A DNA stretch of 64,000 nucleotides from Ruminococcus sp. GTDB taxonomy: Bacteria; Bacillota; Clostridia; Oscillospirales; Acutalibacteraceae. Shown here in pieces: positions 1 to 9,460 of the stretch. Made by a program: the position numbers and the translations under genes. The stretch lies in NCBI GenBank assembly GCA_017410265.1, contig JAFQRC010000005.1, positions 248,001 through 312,000 on the forward strand, read 5' to 3'. The notes under the pieces are model-generated. The model worked only from the letters and a program-made list of their open reading frames with translations, had not been told where the DNA came from and ran no database searches. Every line of letters starts with the position of its first letter. Positions within the stretch are counted from its first letter, which is position 1.

Positions 1-565
1 CGAATGTGATACCATAAACCTGCTTACGTTCAACAGGAGCAGGTACATAGTCAGGGTCAATTTTTACGATATTGTAGCTACCCTTACGCTTTGATTTAAG
101 AATTTCTAAAGCTTCAGCATCGTAGCCAGGAGCGATAATACCGTCAGATACTTCTCTAGCAATCATTTTTGCTGTAGTAACATCACAAACATCAGAAAGT
201 GCTACCCAGTCGCCAAATGAACACATACGGTCAGTACCTCTTGCTCTAGCATAAGCACAAGCAAGCGGTGAATCATCAAGACCTTCGATATCATCAACAA
301 AGCAAGCTTTCTTTAATGTATCAGAGAGCTTGATACCAACAGCAGCTGAAGTTGGACTAACATGCTTAAATGATGTTACAGCAGGCATATTAAGAGCTTC
401 TTTGAGCTCTTTTACCAGCTGCCAAGCGTTAAATGCATCAAGGAAATTGATATATCCAGGTCTGCCGTTTAAAATCTCGATAGGAAGTTCACTACCGTCT
501 TCCATAAAAATCTTAGATGGTTTCTGGTTAGGATTACAACCATATTTTAATTCAAATTCAGTCAT
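1..565 (-). CDS. purH: AICAR transformylase (stand-alone PurH transformylase domain), 3' end off window
   Basis: The gene starts at the ATG at 565 and runs off the left edge, so only about 188 N-terminal residues are visible (beginning [16 protein letters not shown]). The visible part resembles the AICAR transformylase half of PurH: the NPNQ start, a [12 protein letters not shown] stretch (the family's substrate-binding Lys-His) and the [10 protein letters not shown] region. It has no MGS-like IMP cyclohydrolase domain in front. It would formylate AICAR to FAICAR with 10-formyl-tetrahydrofolate. It follows the IMP cyclohydrolase gene by 13 bases and is the last visible gene of the leftward purine operon, so the two activities of normal bifunctional PurH are separate genes here. 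The family call is firm; the full length cannot be seen. Confidence 0.9.
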   Translation of the reverse strand, partial: MTEFELKYGCNPNQKPSKIFMEDGSELPIEILNGRPGYINFLDAFNAWQLVKELKEALNMPAVTSFKHVSPTSAAVGIKLSDTLKKACFVDDIEGLDDSPLACAYARARGTDRMCSFGDWVALSDVCDVTTAKMIAREVSDGIIAPGYDAEALEILKSKRKGSYNIVKIDPDYVPAPVERKQVYGITF

Positions 566-578
566 AGCTTTCTCCTTA

Positions 579-1295
579 TCACACATTTTTGTTGATTATA
601 ATCTCTGTAACATCTGTGCCATCAAGTGGAACACATCTAACAAACAGTGATACTTTATTGTCTTCGTTTAAGTTTGACCAGCAAAGGTCAGCAAGTTCCT
701 CAGCTGTATTTGGAAGTGTTACTTCCTCAGGTTCTCCATAGAAAGAAGGAATCGGGTTACCATCACATTTATATGTATGAATAAAGTGACCAATACCGCT
801 CATTGGCTTGTAGGAATAGTAATAGCGGTTGCAAGCTTCAGGATTGCCGTTTGCACTCTTCAAAATAGAAAGCTTGTATGAAAAATCAGCGTTAGAAAAA
901 TCATACTCTACAACACCTGAAATACGAGGTGTGAAGTTAGGAGCGTCAGGCTCAAATTCACGGGTAGTAAGTGCATCTTCAAAGGTTTTTCCGTCCTTTA
1001 AGAAGTCATATATAGTATTTGTCTGGTCACCATTTGTGATGATATCTGTATTGCCTAGTTTTAAATAAGGATTATAGATAATAAGACTAGGATCTTCAAG
1101 CTTAGATTCATCAAATGCCTTTGTACGCATACCGCAATCAAACTTTTCAAAAATACGGTTACGGCTATTTTCACTACGACCCATGATAAAATAAGCAAAC
1201 ATAGCAGACTTACCATCAGCGGATTTACCCATAACAATGCCGCGACCAGGATATGTATTTTCAGAAAGAAGTGTTTTTAAATCAAATAATGCCAT
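579..1295 (-). CDS. purO: IMP cyclohydrolase (PurO-like family)
   Basis: A protein of about 238 residues resembling the stand-alone IMP cyclohydrolase family (PF07826), which closes the purine ring of FAICAR to give IMP. Seen are the family-like N-terminus ([17 protein letters not shown]), the [13 protein letters not shown] segment and a C-terminal half with a [18 protein letters not shown] stretch. The ATG at 1295 (MALFDLK) is preferred over one at 1307, because the AAGGA ribosome site directly abuts the upstream ATG. It sits between purN and the transformylase gene, which fits the last step of the pathway. The family is otherwise best known from archaea. The exact activity is inferred from family and context. 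Confidence 0.85.
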   Translation of the reverse strand: MALFDLKTLLSENTYPGRGIVMGKSADGKSAMFAYFIMGRSENSRNRIFEKFDCGMRTKAFDESKLEDPSLIIYNPYLKLGNTDIITNGDQTNTIYDFLKDGKTFEDALTTREFEPDAPNFTPRISGVVEYDFSNADFSYKLSILKSANGNPEACNRYYYSYKPMSGIGHFIHTYKCDGNPIPSFYGEPEEVTLPNTAEELADLCWSNLNEDNKVSLFVRCVPLDGTDVTEIIINKNV

Positions 1296-1310
1296 ACTAT
1301 TTACCATTCC

Positions 1311-1916
1311 TTAACTAATAAGATTTTTAGAAACCTGCTCAACTGCAGCAGGTAAAATTTTCCACTCTGCAAGTCGCATAACACGCTTTTGCAAAGTCTC
1401 GGGAGTATCATCGTCTTTGATGTAAACAGCTTTCTGGAGAATAATCTCTCCACCGTCAGGAATTTCGTTCACAAAATGAACTGTTGCACCAGTAACCTTC
1501 ACGCCTTTCTCTAAAGCGGCTTCGTGAACCTTTAGTCCATAAAAGCCTTTACCGCAGAAAGACGGAATCAAACTAGGGTGTACATTGATGATTCTGTTAC
1601 TATAGCGACTAGTAAAAGTTTCGCTTAAAATAGACATAAAGCCCGCTAGTACAATCAAATCAATATTGTATTCCTTAAGTTTTGAAATGATCTTTTCTTC
1701 AAAATCAAGCTGAGAAGAACAATCTTTCTTTAAGACAACGGCTGTATCAATGTCAGCTTTCTTAGCTCTTTGAAGCGCGTAAGCTGTGCTGTTGTTGGAA
1801 ATAACAAGCTTGATTTCTCCGCTTTCTATGATACCTTTTTTCTGTGCATTTATAAGTGCCTGTAGGTTTGTGCCACCGCCCGAAACCAGAACGGCTATTT
1901 TAGCCTTTTTAGACAT
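1311..1916 (-). CDS. purN: Phosphoribosylglycinamide formyltransferase (folate-dependent)
   Basis: A 201-residue GAR transformylase that adds the formyl group from 10-formyl-tetrahydrofolate to GAR. The N-terminal Rossmann-type start (IAVLVSGGGTNLQAL), the INVHPSLIP motif with its catalytic His and the GATVHFVNEIPDGG motif with the catalytic Asp are all present. The length is normal for PurN. The start has an AAAGGAG site upstream. It lies in the leftward purine operon between purM (24 bases upstream) and IMP cyclohydrolase. Confidence 0.95.
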   Translation of the reverse strand: MSKKAKIAVLVSGGGTNLQALINAQKKGIIESGEIKLVISNNSTAYALQRAKKADIDTAVVLKKDCSSQLDFEEKIISKLKEYNIDLIVLAGFMSILSETFTSRYSNRIINVHPSLIPSFCGKGFYGLKVHEAALEKGVKVTGATVHFVNEIPDGGEIILQKAVYIKDDDTPETLQKRVMRLAEWKILPAAVEQVSKNLIS

Positions 1917-1940
1917 GTGATACTCCTTTATACAAGAGAT

Positions 1941-2981
1941 TTATTCAATGATAATTTTATTGTCAGACTTAATAATCTCGCCAATAATATAAGCATCTTC
2001 ACCCTGATTTTTCAATATCTCGAGAGCTTTTTCAGCATCTTCTTTAGATACAACAATGCTCATACCAACACCCATATTAAAGGTATTGAACATATCGCGC
2101 TCACTGATATTACCGGTTTTAGCAAGAAGCTCAAAAATCGGAAGAACCTTTATTGAATCACGCTGAATCTTTGCACCAAGACCATCAGGAATACTACGAG
2201 GAATATTCTCGTAGAAACCGCCACCTGTGATGTGAGAAATACCTTTGACCTTAACCTGCTCAAGAAGTGCTAAAACAGATTTTACATAAATCTTAGTAGG
2301 TGTTAAAAGAGTTTCACCGATTGACTTACCGCCAAGTTCAGCTATCGGAGTGGTTAAGTCAGCATTTTCTACGTCAAAAACTTTTCTGACAAGTGAAAAA
2401 CCGTTTGAATGAACACCGCTGGACGCAAGTGCGATAACAACATCGCCTTCAGTCATAGTTTTATTGTCAATCATTTTCTTTTTATCAACGATACCAACAG
2501 CAAAACCTGCAAGGTCATAGTCTTCGAGAGGCATCAAACCCGGATGCTCAGCAGTTTCGCCTCCGATAAGAGCTGCACCTGACTGAACACATCCCTCAGC
2601 AACACCGCCAACGATGGTAGCGATTTTTTCAGGATAGTTTTTGCCACATGCAATATAGTCGAGAAAAAAGAGAGGTTTTGCTCCGCAACAGATAATATCA
2701 TTAACACACATTGCAACAGCATCGATACCGATAGTGTCGTGTTTATCCAAAAGAATAGCAAGCTTAACTTTCGTGCCGCAACCATCTGTACCTGAAACAA
2801 GTACAGGCTCTTCAATATCAGTAGGAAGACCAAAGCAACCGCCAAAACCACCTACATCATCAAGGCAACCTTCGTTGCGTGTGCGATTTATATGTGCTTT
2901 CATCAGCTCGACTGATTTATAACCGGCTGTGATATCAACACCGGCAGCTGCGTAGCTGTCAGATTTAGACTGTATATTCAT
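1941..2981 (-). CDS. purM: Phosphoribosylformylglycinamidine cyclo-ligase (AIR synthase)
   Basis: AIR synthase of about 346 residues, converting FGAM and ATP to AIR. Typical motifs are YAAAGVDITAG near the N-terminus, SGTDGCGTKVKLA, the DAVAMCVNDI ATP-binding region, GGETAEHPG and HITGGGF. The ATG at 2981 (MNIQSKSDSYAA) has a GGAAAGGA site. An in-frame upstream ATG at 3023 lies inside purF and is unlikely. It follows purF by five bases. Confidence 0.95.
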   Translation of the reverse strand: MNIQSKSDSYAAAGVDITAGYKSVELMKAHINRTRNEGCLDDVGGFGGCFGLPTDIEEPVLVSGTDGCGTKVKLAILLDKHDTIGIDAVAMCVNDIICCGAKPLFFLDYIACGKNYPEKIATIVGGVAEGCVQSGAALIGGETAEHPGLMPLEDYDLAGFAVGIVDKKKMIDNKTMTEGDVVIALASSGVHSNGFSLVRKVFDVENADLTTPIAELGGKSIGETLLTPTKIYVKSVLALLEQVKVKGISHITGGGFYENIPRSIPDGLGAKIQRDSIKVLPIFELLAKTGNISERDMFNTFNMGVGMSIVVSKEDAEKALEILKNQGEDAYIIGEIIKSDNKIIIE

Positions 2982-2986
2982 AGTAA

Positions 2987-4411
2987 TTATTCCTTTCCGC
3001 TCCAACAATAGGTACAAAGACAATCCTCAGGTAGACCTATAGCCTGAATAATACCTTCCAGACTCTGGAATTCAAGCGAAGCTAGATTTAATTGCTGACA
3101 TATGATATCTCTGAGTTTTTTGCCTCTCTCTGTATTTGCATCTGAGTACTCTTCGATATATTTTTCGCCCTCTTCTCCTTCAAGATCATAAATAACCTTT
3201 CTGGCGATTAAATCCATATCGTTATTAGCTCTTGAGAAGTTCAGGAATTTACATCTGTACATAATCGGAGGGCAAGCAGAACGCATATGTACTTCTTTAG
3301 CGCCATTTTCGTAGAGAAAATCAACTGTCCCCTTGAGCTGTGTACCACGCACAATAGAGTCATCAACAAACAAAAGCTTTTTGTAACTAATAAGATCATG
3401 TACAGGTATCTGCTTCATTTTTGCTACCATATTTCTGATAGACTGATTAGAAGGCATAAAGCTGCGCGCCCAAGTTGGAGTATATTTAATAAAAGGTCTA
3501 GCAAAAGTTATGCCACATTCAGTAGAATATCCGATAGCGTGAGGTGTGCCTGAGTCTGGAACACCACAGATGTAGTCAATATCCCCGAGCTTACCGTTCT
3601 TCTTGTCATTCTGTGCCATAATTCTGCCATTGATATATCTCATAACTTCGACGTTAACGCCCTCATAAGTTGAGTTAGGGTATCCGTAATAGCTCCACAA
3701 AAAAGAACAGAAACGCATTTTTTCTCTCGGCGGCGAAAGAACTTCCATTTTATCTGGTGATAACTCTACAATTTCGCCAGGACCGAGCTCTTTTTCATCT
3801 ATGTATCCGAGTTTCTGATATGCGAACGATTCAAAAGACACACTGTACCCATCATCGTTCTTTCCAATGAGCAAAGGCAGCCTACCCATTTTATCACGAG
3901 CAGCAATAATACTACCATCATCTTTCAAAATAATGATAGAAGCTGTGCCATCGATAATATCGTGAGCATACTTGATGCCCTCTACAAAACTGTCTTTGAG
4001 ATTGATAATAGCAGCTAAAAGTTCAGCCCAGTTAACGGCACCACCCGTCATAGCATCAAAGTGAGCACAGCCATTATTTATACACAAATCAATCAATTCA
4101 TCTGAATTATTGATAATACCGACCATGCAGATAGCGTAAACGCCGAGCTTTGAACGAATAAGCATCGGCTGTGGCGTACTGTTGCTGATGCAACCAATTG
4201 CTGAGGTACCGTGCATATCATCTAATACATGCTCAAACTTAGCTCTAAACGGGTTGTTTTCAATATTATGAATAACTCTTTGTAAGCCGATTTCCTTGTC
4301 AAAAGCAGCCATACCGCCTCTGCGTGTGCCTAAATGAGAATGGTAATCGATGCCAAAGAACACCTCTGGGATACAATTATTTTTTGAGGTAATTCCAAAA
4401 AATCCACCCAT
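2987..4411 (-). CDS. purF: PurF-like amidophosphoribosyltransferase with a degenerate glutaminase domain
   Basis: A 474-residue PurF homologue for the first committed step of purine synthesis. The C-terminal phosphoribosyltransferase domain is intact, with the PRPP loop LLFVDDSIVRGTQ and a CTYCWSGK ending like the Fe-S cysteines of Bacillus-type PurF. The N-terminal glutaminase domain is abnormal. It begins MGGFFGIT where canonical PurF begins with a Cys nucleophile (MCGI-type). The usual GHxRYST and HNGN glutamine-binding motifs appear as GCISNST and VGIINN. It therefore probably cannot hydrolyse glutamine; use of free ammonia or another glutaminase is inference. It sits between purC and purM in the operon and has an AAAGGAGTATTTCG leader. 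Confidence 0.85.
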   Translation of the reverse strand: MGGFFGITSKNNCIPEVFFGIDYHSHLGTRRGGMAAFDKEIGLQRVIHNIENNPFRAKFEHVLDDMHGTSAIGCISNSTPQPMLIRSKLGVYAICMVGIINNSDELIDLCINNGCAHFDAMTGGAVNWAELLAAIINLKDSFVEGIKYAHDIIDGTASIIILKDDGSIIAARDKMGRLPLLIGKNDDGYSVSFESFAYQKLGYIDEKELGPGEIVELSPDKMEVLSPPREKMRFCSFLWSYYGYPNSTYEGVNVEVMRYINGRIMAQNDKKNGKLGDIDYICGVPDSGTPHAIGYSTECGITFARPFIKYTPTWARSFMPSNQSIRNMVAKMKQIPVHDLISYKKLLFVDDSIVRGTQLKGTVDFLYENGAKEVHMRSACPPIMYRCKFLNFSRANNDMDLIARKVIYDLEGEEGEKYIEEYSDANTERGKKLRDIICQQLNLASLEFQSLEGIIQAIGLPEDCLCTYCWSGKE

Positions 4412-4450
4412 CGAAATACTCCTTTATAGTTATTGAGTAAACTTTATAAA

Positions 4451-5137
4451 TTAAGCAAAGAAAAGCTTAGAGAGAGTCATTGGATCAATGTACTCGCCAT
4501 CTTTATAAACACGCATATTACCTGAAGCGATTTCGTCAATAAGCATAACCTTACCCTCAGGGTCATAACCGAATTCAAATTTAATATCGTAAAGAACGAG
4601 GTCTTTTTCTTTGAGGTCATCAGCAACGATTCTTGTGATTTTCTGAGTCATTGCCTTCATATCTTCATACTGTTCATCTGTCATAACACCTAAAGCAACA
4701 AGAGCATCTTTAGTTACAAGCGGATCGCCCTTGGCATCATCTTTAAATGTCATCTCAACATACTCAGGAAGATCAGCACCATCTTCAATATAATCACCGT
4801 AACGACGGATAAAGCTACCCACAGCCTTATGACGGCAAATAACCTCTAAACCCTTACCAAACACCTTTGCTGGAAGAACTTCCATTGTTGTGTCGTCAAG
4901 GTTAGCACTGACATAGTGTGTTCTGATACCTGCTGCATTAATCTTCTCAAAGAAATAAATAGACATGCGTAAATTAACATCACCGACTCCGTCAATTGTA
5001 AGACCTACAGAATTTTCGCCCGGATCAAAAACGCCGTCTTTACCAGTGCAATCGTCTTTAAATTTCAAAAGGCAGTTGCCGTTTTCGAGTGAATAAACAT
5101 TCTTTGTTTTTCCTGTGTAGATAAGCTTCTTTTCCAT
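4451..5137 (-). CDS. purC: SAICAR synthetase
   Basis: A 228-residue SAICAR synthetase that joins CAIR and aspartate with ATP. It shows the usual N-terminus ([12 protein letters not shown]), the [11 protein letters not shown] region, [14 protein letters not shown] and the active-site segment [12 protein letters not shown] followed by [11 protein letters not shown]. The length is typical for the bacterial enzyme. An AAGGAGATATTATT site precedes the ATG. It is the second gene of the leftward purine operon, directly after purE. Confidence 0.95.
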   Translation of the reverse strand: MEKKLIYTGKTKNVYSLENGNCLLKFKDDCTGKDGVFDPGENSVGLTIDGVGDVNLRMSIYFFEKINAAGIRTHYVSANLDDTTMEVLPAKVFGKGLEVICRHKAVGSFIRRYGDYIEDGADLPEYVEMTFKDDAKGDPLVTKDALVALGVMTDEQYEDMKAMTQKITRIVADDLKEKDLVLYDIKFEFGYDPEGKVMLIDEIASGNMRVYKDGEYIDPMTLSKLFFA

Positions 5138-5167
5138 AATAATATCTCCTTTTTATGTAAATATAAA

Positions 5168-5656
5168 TTACAAACTGTTTTGTATCTTAGCGTCTTTTTC
5201 AAGAACGACTTTCGCATCATTTATACGCTTTTGATTAAGTTTATCAGCAAGTTCATTATCCTCGACAGCTATAATCTGAGCTGCTAATAAAGCCGCGTTT
5301 GCTCCACCGTTTATTGCAACTGTAGCAACAGGAATTCCCGTAGGCATCATAACAGTTGAAAGTAAAGCATCCATACCGTCTAATACGGAAGATTTACAAG
5401 GAATTCCAATAACAGGCAAGGTGGTATTAGCAGCAATAGCTCCAGCAAGATGAGCAGCCATCCCTGCTGCACAAATAAGAACACCAAAGCCGTTTTCTCT
5501 CGCTGTAACTGCAAAATCTCTGGCTTCGACAGGAGTTCTGTGTGCAGAATAAATATGCACTTCATACGGAATTTCCAGTTGTTTTAATACTGAAGTAGCT
5601 TTTTCGATAATAGGCAGGTCACTATCACTGCCCATGATGATTCCAACTTTTTTCAT
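5168..5656 (-). CDS. purE: N5-carboxyaminoimidazole ribonucleotide mutase, class I PurE
   Basis: PurE of about 162 residues, converting N5-CAIR to CAIR. Motifs are [19 protein letters not shown] and [10 protein letters not shown], the last typical of class I enzymes. Two adjacent ATGs (5659 and 5656) follow AGGAGGTTT. The second, six bases from the ribosome site, is preferred. No purK, which normally partners class I PurE, is visible. It is the first gene after the ZTP riboswitch and its terminator, so its expression should follow the riboswitch. Confidence 0.93.
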   Translation of the reverse strand: MKKVGIIMGSDSDLPIIEKATSVLKQLEIPYEVHIYSAHRTPVEARDFAVTARENGFGVLICAAGMAAHLAGAIAANTTLPVIGIPCKSSVLDGMDALLSTVMMPTGIPVATVAINGGANAALLAAQIIAVEDNELADKLNQKRINDAKVVLEKDAKIQNSL

Positions 5657-5670
5657 CATAAACCTCCTAA

Positions 5671-5709
5671 AAAATATACAAGGGCACACAACAATAAAGT
5701 CGTGTGCCC
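5671..5709 (-). terminator. Intrinsic terminator overlapping the ZTP aptamer
   Basis: On the minus strand an 11-bp stem (GGGCACACGAC paired with GTTGTGTGCCC, one G-U, loop TTTATT, 5682-5709) is followed by a TTGTATATTTTTT tract. The 5' arm contains the final conserved GGGC of the aptamer, so ligand binding and terminator folding should be mutually exclusive. This is the usual design of a ligand-ON switch. Confidence 0.9.
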
Positions 5710-5785
5710 AGACGGTCGGCAAAATTGCTTTATTTCATACTCCTTTGTGGTGCTCCACTAATTCCGTCAGTTATATGAAAGCAAT
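5700..5785 (-). promoter_or_regulatory. ZTP (pfl) riboswitch controlling the purine operon
   Basis: On the minus strand the leader contains the conserved blocks of the pfl/ZTP aptamer in order. These are an AACTGACGGAA block, a small GTGG-AGCA-CCAC hairpin, an AGGAGTATGAAAT linker, and the 3' block TTTGCCGACCGTCTGGGC, whose first CGTC pairs with the GACG. ZTP riboswitches sense the AICAR derivatives ZMP/ZTP that build up when 10-formyl-tetrahydrofolate is low. The location is between the promoter and purE, with an overlapping terminator. Confidence 0.93.
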
Positions 5786-5800
5786 AAAAAATACACTAAA

Positions 5801-5830
5801 AATGTACCATTATGTCGCACCTTTTGTCAA
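5801..5830 (-). promoter_or_regulatory. Promoter of the purine operon
   Basis: Minus-strand TTGACA (5825-5830) is followed after 18 bases by TACATT (5801-5806), upstream of the riboswitch. The -35 box sits inside an imperfect inverted repeat (GCGCCTT-GACAA-AAGGTGC), which could be an operator. The operator idea is only inference. Confidence 0.65.
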
Positions 5831-5855
5831 GGCGCACACTAACTAAATTTTTTAT

Positions 5856-6275
5856 TTAAATATCAGCTTTTGTTTCACAATATAGGCAACGGTATACCTT
5901 ATTATCCTTATCGGTCAGCTCAAAGATGTGTTCAATTTCCTGTTCAACAGAAGTGATACATCTTGGATTCTTACATTTAATAACATTTTTGAGCTTCTGG
6001 GGCATATCTATAGACATCTTTTCAACTAAAACGCCATCTTTGATGAGATTGATAGTAGCTTTAGGGTCAACAAAACCAACTACATCAAAGTTAATCGGGT
6101 GTTTTGAGTCGATTTTGATAATATCCTTCTTCCCCATCTTCCCGCTATTTACATTCTTAATAATTGCAACAGGACAATCAAGGTTATCAAGACCTAATAA
6201 ATTGTAAAGTCTGAATGCAAGACCTGCAGTAATGTGGTCTATAACAATACCATTCTGAATAGCATCTACTTTCAT
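5856..6275 (-). CDS. pyrI: Aspartate carbamoyltransferase regulatory chain
   Basis: A 139-residue PyrI, the allosteric subunit that assembles with PyrB. The N-terminal nucleotide-binding domain ([17 protein letters not shown]) is followed by a C-terminal zinc site formed by CKNPRC and a later CLYC. Its ATG overlaps the pyrB stop by four bases, suggesting translational coupling for a stoichiometric complex. It is the last gene of the pyrimidine operon. No clear terminator separates it from the purine promoter. Confidence 0.95.
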   Translation of the reverse strand: MKVDAIQNGIVIDHITAGLAFRLYNLLGLDNLDCPVAIIKNVNSGKMGKKDIIKIDSKHPINFDVVGFVDPKATINLIKDGVLVEKMSIDMPQKLKNVIKCKNPRCITSVEQEIEHIFELTDKDNKVYRCLYCETKADI

Positions 6276-7192
6276 CTTGCAGCCTCCTCAAGTAATTTAA
6301 GGATAAGAGCCATACGCATATATTTACCATTTAGAACCTGCTTGAAATAACATGCACGCGGGTCACTATCAACAGCAACGCTGATTTCGTTAACTCTTGG
6401 TAGCGGATGCATAATACAAAGGTCGCTCTTTGCGTTAGCAAGCTTAGGCAAATCCAAAATATAGCTATCTTTAAGTCTTAAATAATCTTCTTCGTTGAAG
6501 AAACGCTCTCTCTGAACTCGGGTCATATATAAAACATCGAGCTGTGGCATAACTTCTTCGAGATTTGTGGTCTGAATATAGGGTATGTCGTTAGCTTGCA
6601 GGACATTTTTCTTTACATAGCTAGGAACTTTTAGTTCTTCAGGAGAAATAAGTACAACTTTTATCCCTGAATATCTCGAAAGTGCGTTAATCAGTGAATG
6701 GACTGTTCTGCCGAACTTCAAGTCACCGCAAAAACCGACTGTTAGGTTATCAAAACCACCCTTTTCTCTGTAGATAGTGAGCAAATCAGCCAGAGTCTGA
6801 GTCGGGTGATTGTGACCACCATCACCAGCATTGATAACCGGTATAGTTGCATTTTGAGCTGCTACAAAAGGTGCTCCTTCCTTTGGGTGACGCATCGCAA
6901 TAATATCAGCATAACAGCTGATTGTCTTTGCAGTATCAGCTACGCTCTCACCTTTAGCGGCAGAAGAACTGTTTGCTTCAGAAAATCCGATTACATTACC
7001 GCCGAGTTCATACATAGCAGCTTCAAAGCTAAGACGTGTACGAGTTGAAGGTTCGAAAAATAAAGTAGCTAGCTTCTTACCTTTGCACTTTTGAGAATAT
7101 TTATCAGGATTGTCGATGATGTCGCATGCGGTAGCGATCATCTCATTAATTTCCTGAGGAGTAAGGTCAATTATATCTATGAGGCTTCTCAT
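6272..7192 (-). CDS. pyrB: Aspartate carbamoyltransferase catalytic chain
   Basis: The catalytic subunit (306 residues) that forms N-carbamoyl-aspartate. The carbamoyl-phosphate site [12 protein letters not shown], the [11 protein letters not shown] motif and the C-terminal [10 protein letters not shown] motif are present. The start [10 protein letters not shown] at 7192 is one base downstream of the pyrE stop. A more upstream ATG lies inside pyrE and is less likely. A paired pyrI shows that this is the regulated holoenzyme type. Confidence 0.95.
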   Translation of the reverse strand: MRSLIDIIDLTPQEINEMIATACDIIDNPDKYSQKCKGKKLATLFFEPSTRTRLSFEAAMYELGGNVIGFSEANSSSAAKGESVADTAKTISCYADIIAMRHPKEGAPFVAAQNATIPVINAGDGGHNHPTQTLADLLTIYREKGGFDNLTVGFCGDLKFGRTVHSLINALSRYSGIKVVLISPEELKVPSYVKKNVLQANDIPYIQTTNLEEVMPQLDVLYMTRVQRERFFNEEDYLRLKDSYILDLPKLANAKSDLCIMHPLPRVNEISVAVDSDPRACYFKQVLNGKYMRMALILKLLEEAAR

Positions 7193-7193
7193 A

Positions 7194-7832
7194 TTATTCA
7201 CCTGCGTTAATCCAACTTTCATCTGATGGGTTATTTCTGAAAGAAATAAGCTTTACTATATCTTCATTCTTAATATAGCCTTCTTCAGCAGCAACTTCAG
7301 CAATTACATCGAAATTTGTGAGAGAAATATTCTTAACTTGAGCAGCAGCGAGTCTGTCTAAACCTTTCTGCATACCATAAGTAAAGATGCTTACGATACC
7401 GAGCACCTCAGCGCCCGCTTCTCTGAGTACATTTACAACCTCAATAACAGAACCGCCTGTTGAGATAAGATCCTCAACAACAACAACTTTCTGACCCTTT
7501 TCAAGCTTTCCTTCAATCTGATTCTGTCTGCCGTGGTCCTTAGCTCCTGAACGAACATAACCCATAGGCATATCGAGCAGATGAGCAGTAATAGCAGCAT
7601 GAGCAATACCTGCAGTTGAAGTACCCATAAGCACTTCAGCGTCAGGATAGTTTTCGTTAATAAGAGTAGCAAGACCGTTTTCAACATCGTTTCTTACTTC
7701 AGGTGCAGTAAGAGTCAAACGGTTATCACAATAAACAGGGCTCTTGATACCTGAAGCCCAAGTAAAAGGCTCTTCAGGTCTGAAAAATACGGCTTTAATC
7801 TTAAGTAAATCTTTAGCAATCAATTTCTGCAT
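7194..7832 (-). CDS. pyrE: Orotate phosphoribosyltransferase
   Basis: A 212-residue PyrE that joins orotate to PRPP to give OMP. It has the PRPP loop [13 protein letters not shown] and the family-typical [16 protein letters not shown] segment near the N-terminus. It is separated from pyrF by 18 bases and from pyrB by one base. Length and motifs are normal. Confidence 0.95.
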   Translation of the reverse strand: MQKLIAKDLLKIKAVFFRPEEPFTWASGIKSPVYCDNRLTLTAPEVRNDVENGLATLINENYPDAEVLMGTSTAGIAHAAITAHLLDMPMGYVRSGAKDHGRQNQIEGKLEKGQKVVVVEDLISTGGSVIEVVNVLREAGAEVLGIVSIFTYGMQKGLDRLAAAQVKNISLTNFDVIAEVAAEEGYIKNEDIVKLISFRNNPSDESWINAGE

Positions 7833-7850
7833 ATCTATATCTCCTTTTAA

Positions 7851-8549
7851 TTAGTCAACAAATTCAGCTACGCAACGATTATATGCTGCAACAGGGTCTT
7901 CTGCCGCAGTGATAGGACGACCGACAACAATGTAATCAGAGCCGATTTCCTTAGCCTGAGCAGGAGTCATAACACGCTTCTGGTCGCCGATATCGCCGTC
8001 AGCGAATCTGACACCAGGAGTAACTGTTAAGAACTTTTCGCCACATGTATCGTGAACCTTCTGTGCTTCAAGCGGTGAGCATACAACACCATCAAGTCCT
8101 GCTTTCTTAGCGTTAGCAGCATAGTGCATAACAACCTTATCGATAGGGTCTTTGATAAGCAAGTCTTCTTCCATGCTCTGCTGGTCGGTTGAGGTAAGCT
8201 GAGTCACAGCTATGAGCAGTGGTCTTGTACCATCAGGTCTTGTTAAACCCTCTAATGCACCTTCCATCATACGACATGTACCACCAGCGTGAAGGTTAGT
8301 CATATCAACATCAAGGTTAGAAAGTACAGCCATTGACTTTTTTACAGTGTTAGGAATATCGTGGAGCTTCAAATCAAGGAAGATTTTGTGACCACGCTTT
8401 TTGATTTCCTTTACAATCTGTGGACCTTCAGCATAGAAAAGCTCCATACCGATTTTTACAAATGGTTTTCTCTCCGTGAATTTGTCAAGAAAGCTGAATA
8501 CAGCCTCAGCACTTGAAAAGTCACATGCTACAATTACATCTCTACCCAT
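7851..8549 (-). CDS. pyrF: Orotidine 5'-phosphate decarboxylase
   Basis: A 232-residue type 1 OMP decarboxylase producing UMP. The catalytic Lys/Asp signature is visible as FLDLKLHDIPNTV. The phosphate-binding TPGVRF and IVVGRPIT segments close the barrel. The ATG shares a base with the pyrD stop (TAATG), indicating tight coupling to pyrD. Confidence 0.95.
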   Translation of the reverse strand: MGRDVIVACDFSSAEAVFSFLDKFTERKPFVKIGMELFYAEGPQIVKEIKKRGHKIFLDLKLHDIPNTVKKSMAVLSNLDVDMTNLHAGGTCRMMEGALEGLTRPDGTRPLLIAVTQLTSTDQQSMEEDLLIKDPIDKVVMHYAANAKKAGLDGVVCSPLEAQKVHDTCGEKFLTVTPGVRFADGDIGDQKRVMTPAQAKEIGSDYIVVGRPITAAEDPVAAYNRCVAEFVD

Positions 8550-9460
8550 TACTTAACTTCTCCTATAATGTCTTTTAAATTATCTATGTTGTATTTATCC
8601 ATTACCTGTGGTAATTTTTCTATTATATCCTTACAGATGTAAGGGTCTACAAGGTTAGCTGCACCAATCTGCACAGCTGTAGCACCTGCAAGCATCATCT
8701 CAATAACATCTTCAGCAGATGAAACACCACCCATACCGATTACAGGGATATTTACAGCATTTGCTACCTGATAAACCATTCTGAGTGCTACAGGGAAAAT
8801 CGCGGGGCCTGAGAAACCACCCATTTTGTTTGCGATAACAGGCTTTTTAGTCTTCAGGTCAATACGCATACCAAGCATTGTGTTTATAAGACTTATTGCA
8901 TCTGCTCCTGCTTTTTCAACAGCTTTAGCGATAGCAACTATATCAGTCACATTCGGTGAAAGCTTAACGATGACTGGTTTTCTAACAGCTTCTTTAACCG
9001 CTTTTGTAATAACAGCCGCGTTTTCAGGCGAAGTACCGAAAGCTATACCGCCACCGTGAACATTAGGACAGCTGATATTAACCTCAATCCAGCCAACCTG
9101 CTCTTCTTTATCAAGCATTCTGGCTGTGTATACATACTCTTCGACTGAAAAACCGCCTACATTAGCCATTACTTTTTTATCAAAACATTTTTTAAGCTTT
9201 GGCAATTCTTCAGAAACAACCTTTTCAACACCGGGATTTTGAAGTCCGACAGCGTTAATCATACCGCTGTAACACTCAGCGATACGAGGAGTCGGATTAC
9301 CAAACCGAGGGTCTTTAGTAGTGCCTTTGAATGAAAATGTTCCTAAGATATTTATATCATAAAGGTCAGCGTACTCATAACCATAGCCGAAAGTACCGCT
9401 AGCAGGGATAATCGGGTTATCAAGCTCTATTCCACAGAGCGAAACATTTAATCTTCCCAT
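8549..9460 (-). CDS. pyrD: Dihydroorotate dehydrogenase, class 1B catalytic subunit
   Basis: A 303-residue FMN-containing PyrD that oxidises dihydroorotate, passing electrons to PyrK. It has the class 1B active-site Cys in VNISCPNVHGGG, the LINTMLGMRID substrate segment and the FMN-phosphate region IGMGGVSSAEDV. The ATG at 9460 follows AGGAGGAGATATT. It overlaps the end of pyrK by 13 bases. The presence of pyrK supports NAD-linked class 1B rather than fumarate-linked class 1A. Confidence 0.95.
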   Translation of the reverse strand: MGRLNVSLCGIELDNPIIPASGTFGYGYEYADLYDINILGTFSFKGTTKDPRFGNPTPRIAECYSGMINAVGLQNPGVEKVVSEELPKLKKCFDKKVMANVGGFSVEEYVYTARMLDKEEQVGWIEVNISCPNVHGGGIAFGTSPENAAVITKAVKEAVRKPVIVKLSPNVTDIVAIAKAVEKAGADAISLINTMLGMRIDLKTKKPVIANKMGGFSGPAIFPVALRMVYQVANAVNIPVIGMGGVSSAEDVIEMMLAGATAVQIGAANLVDPYICKDIIEKLPQVMDKYNIDNLKDIIGEVK

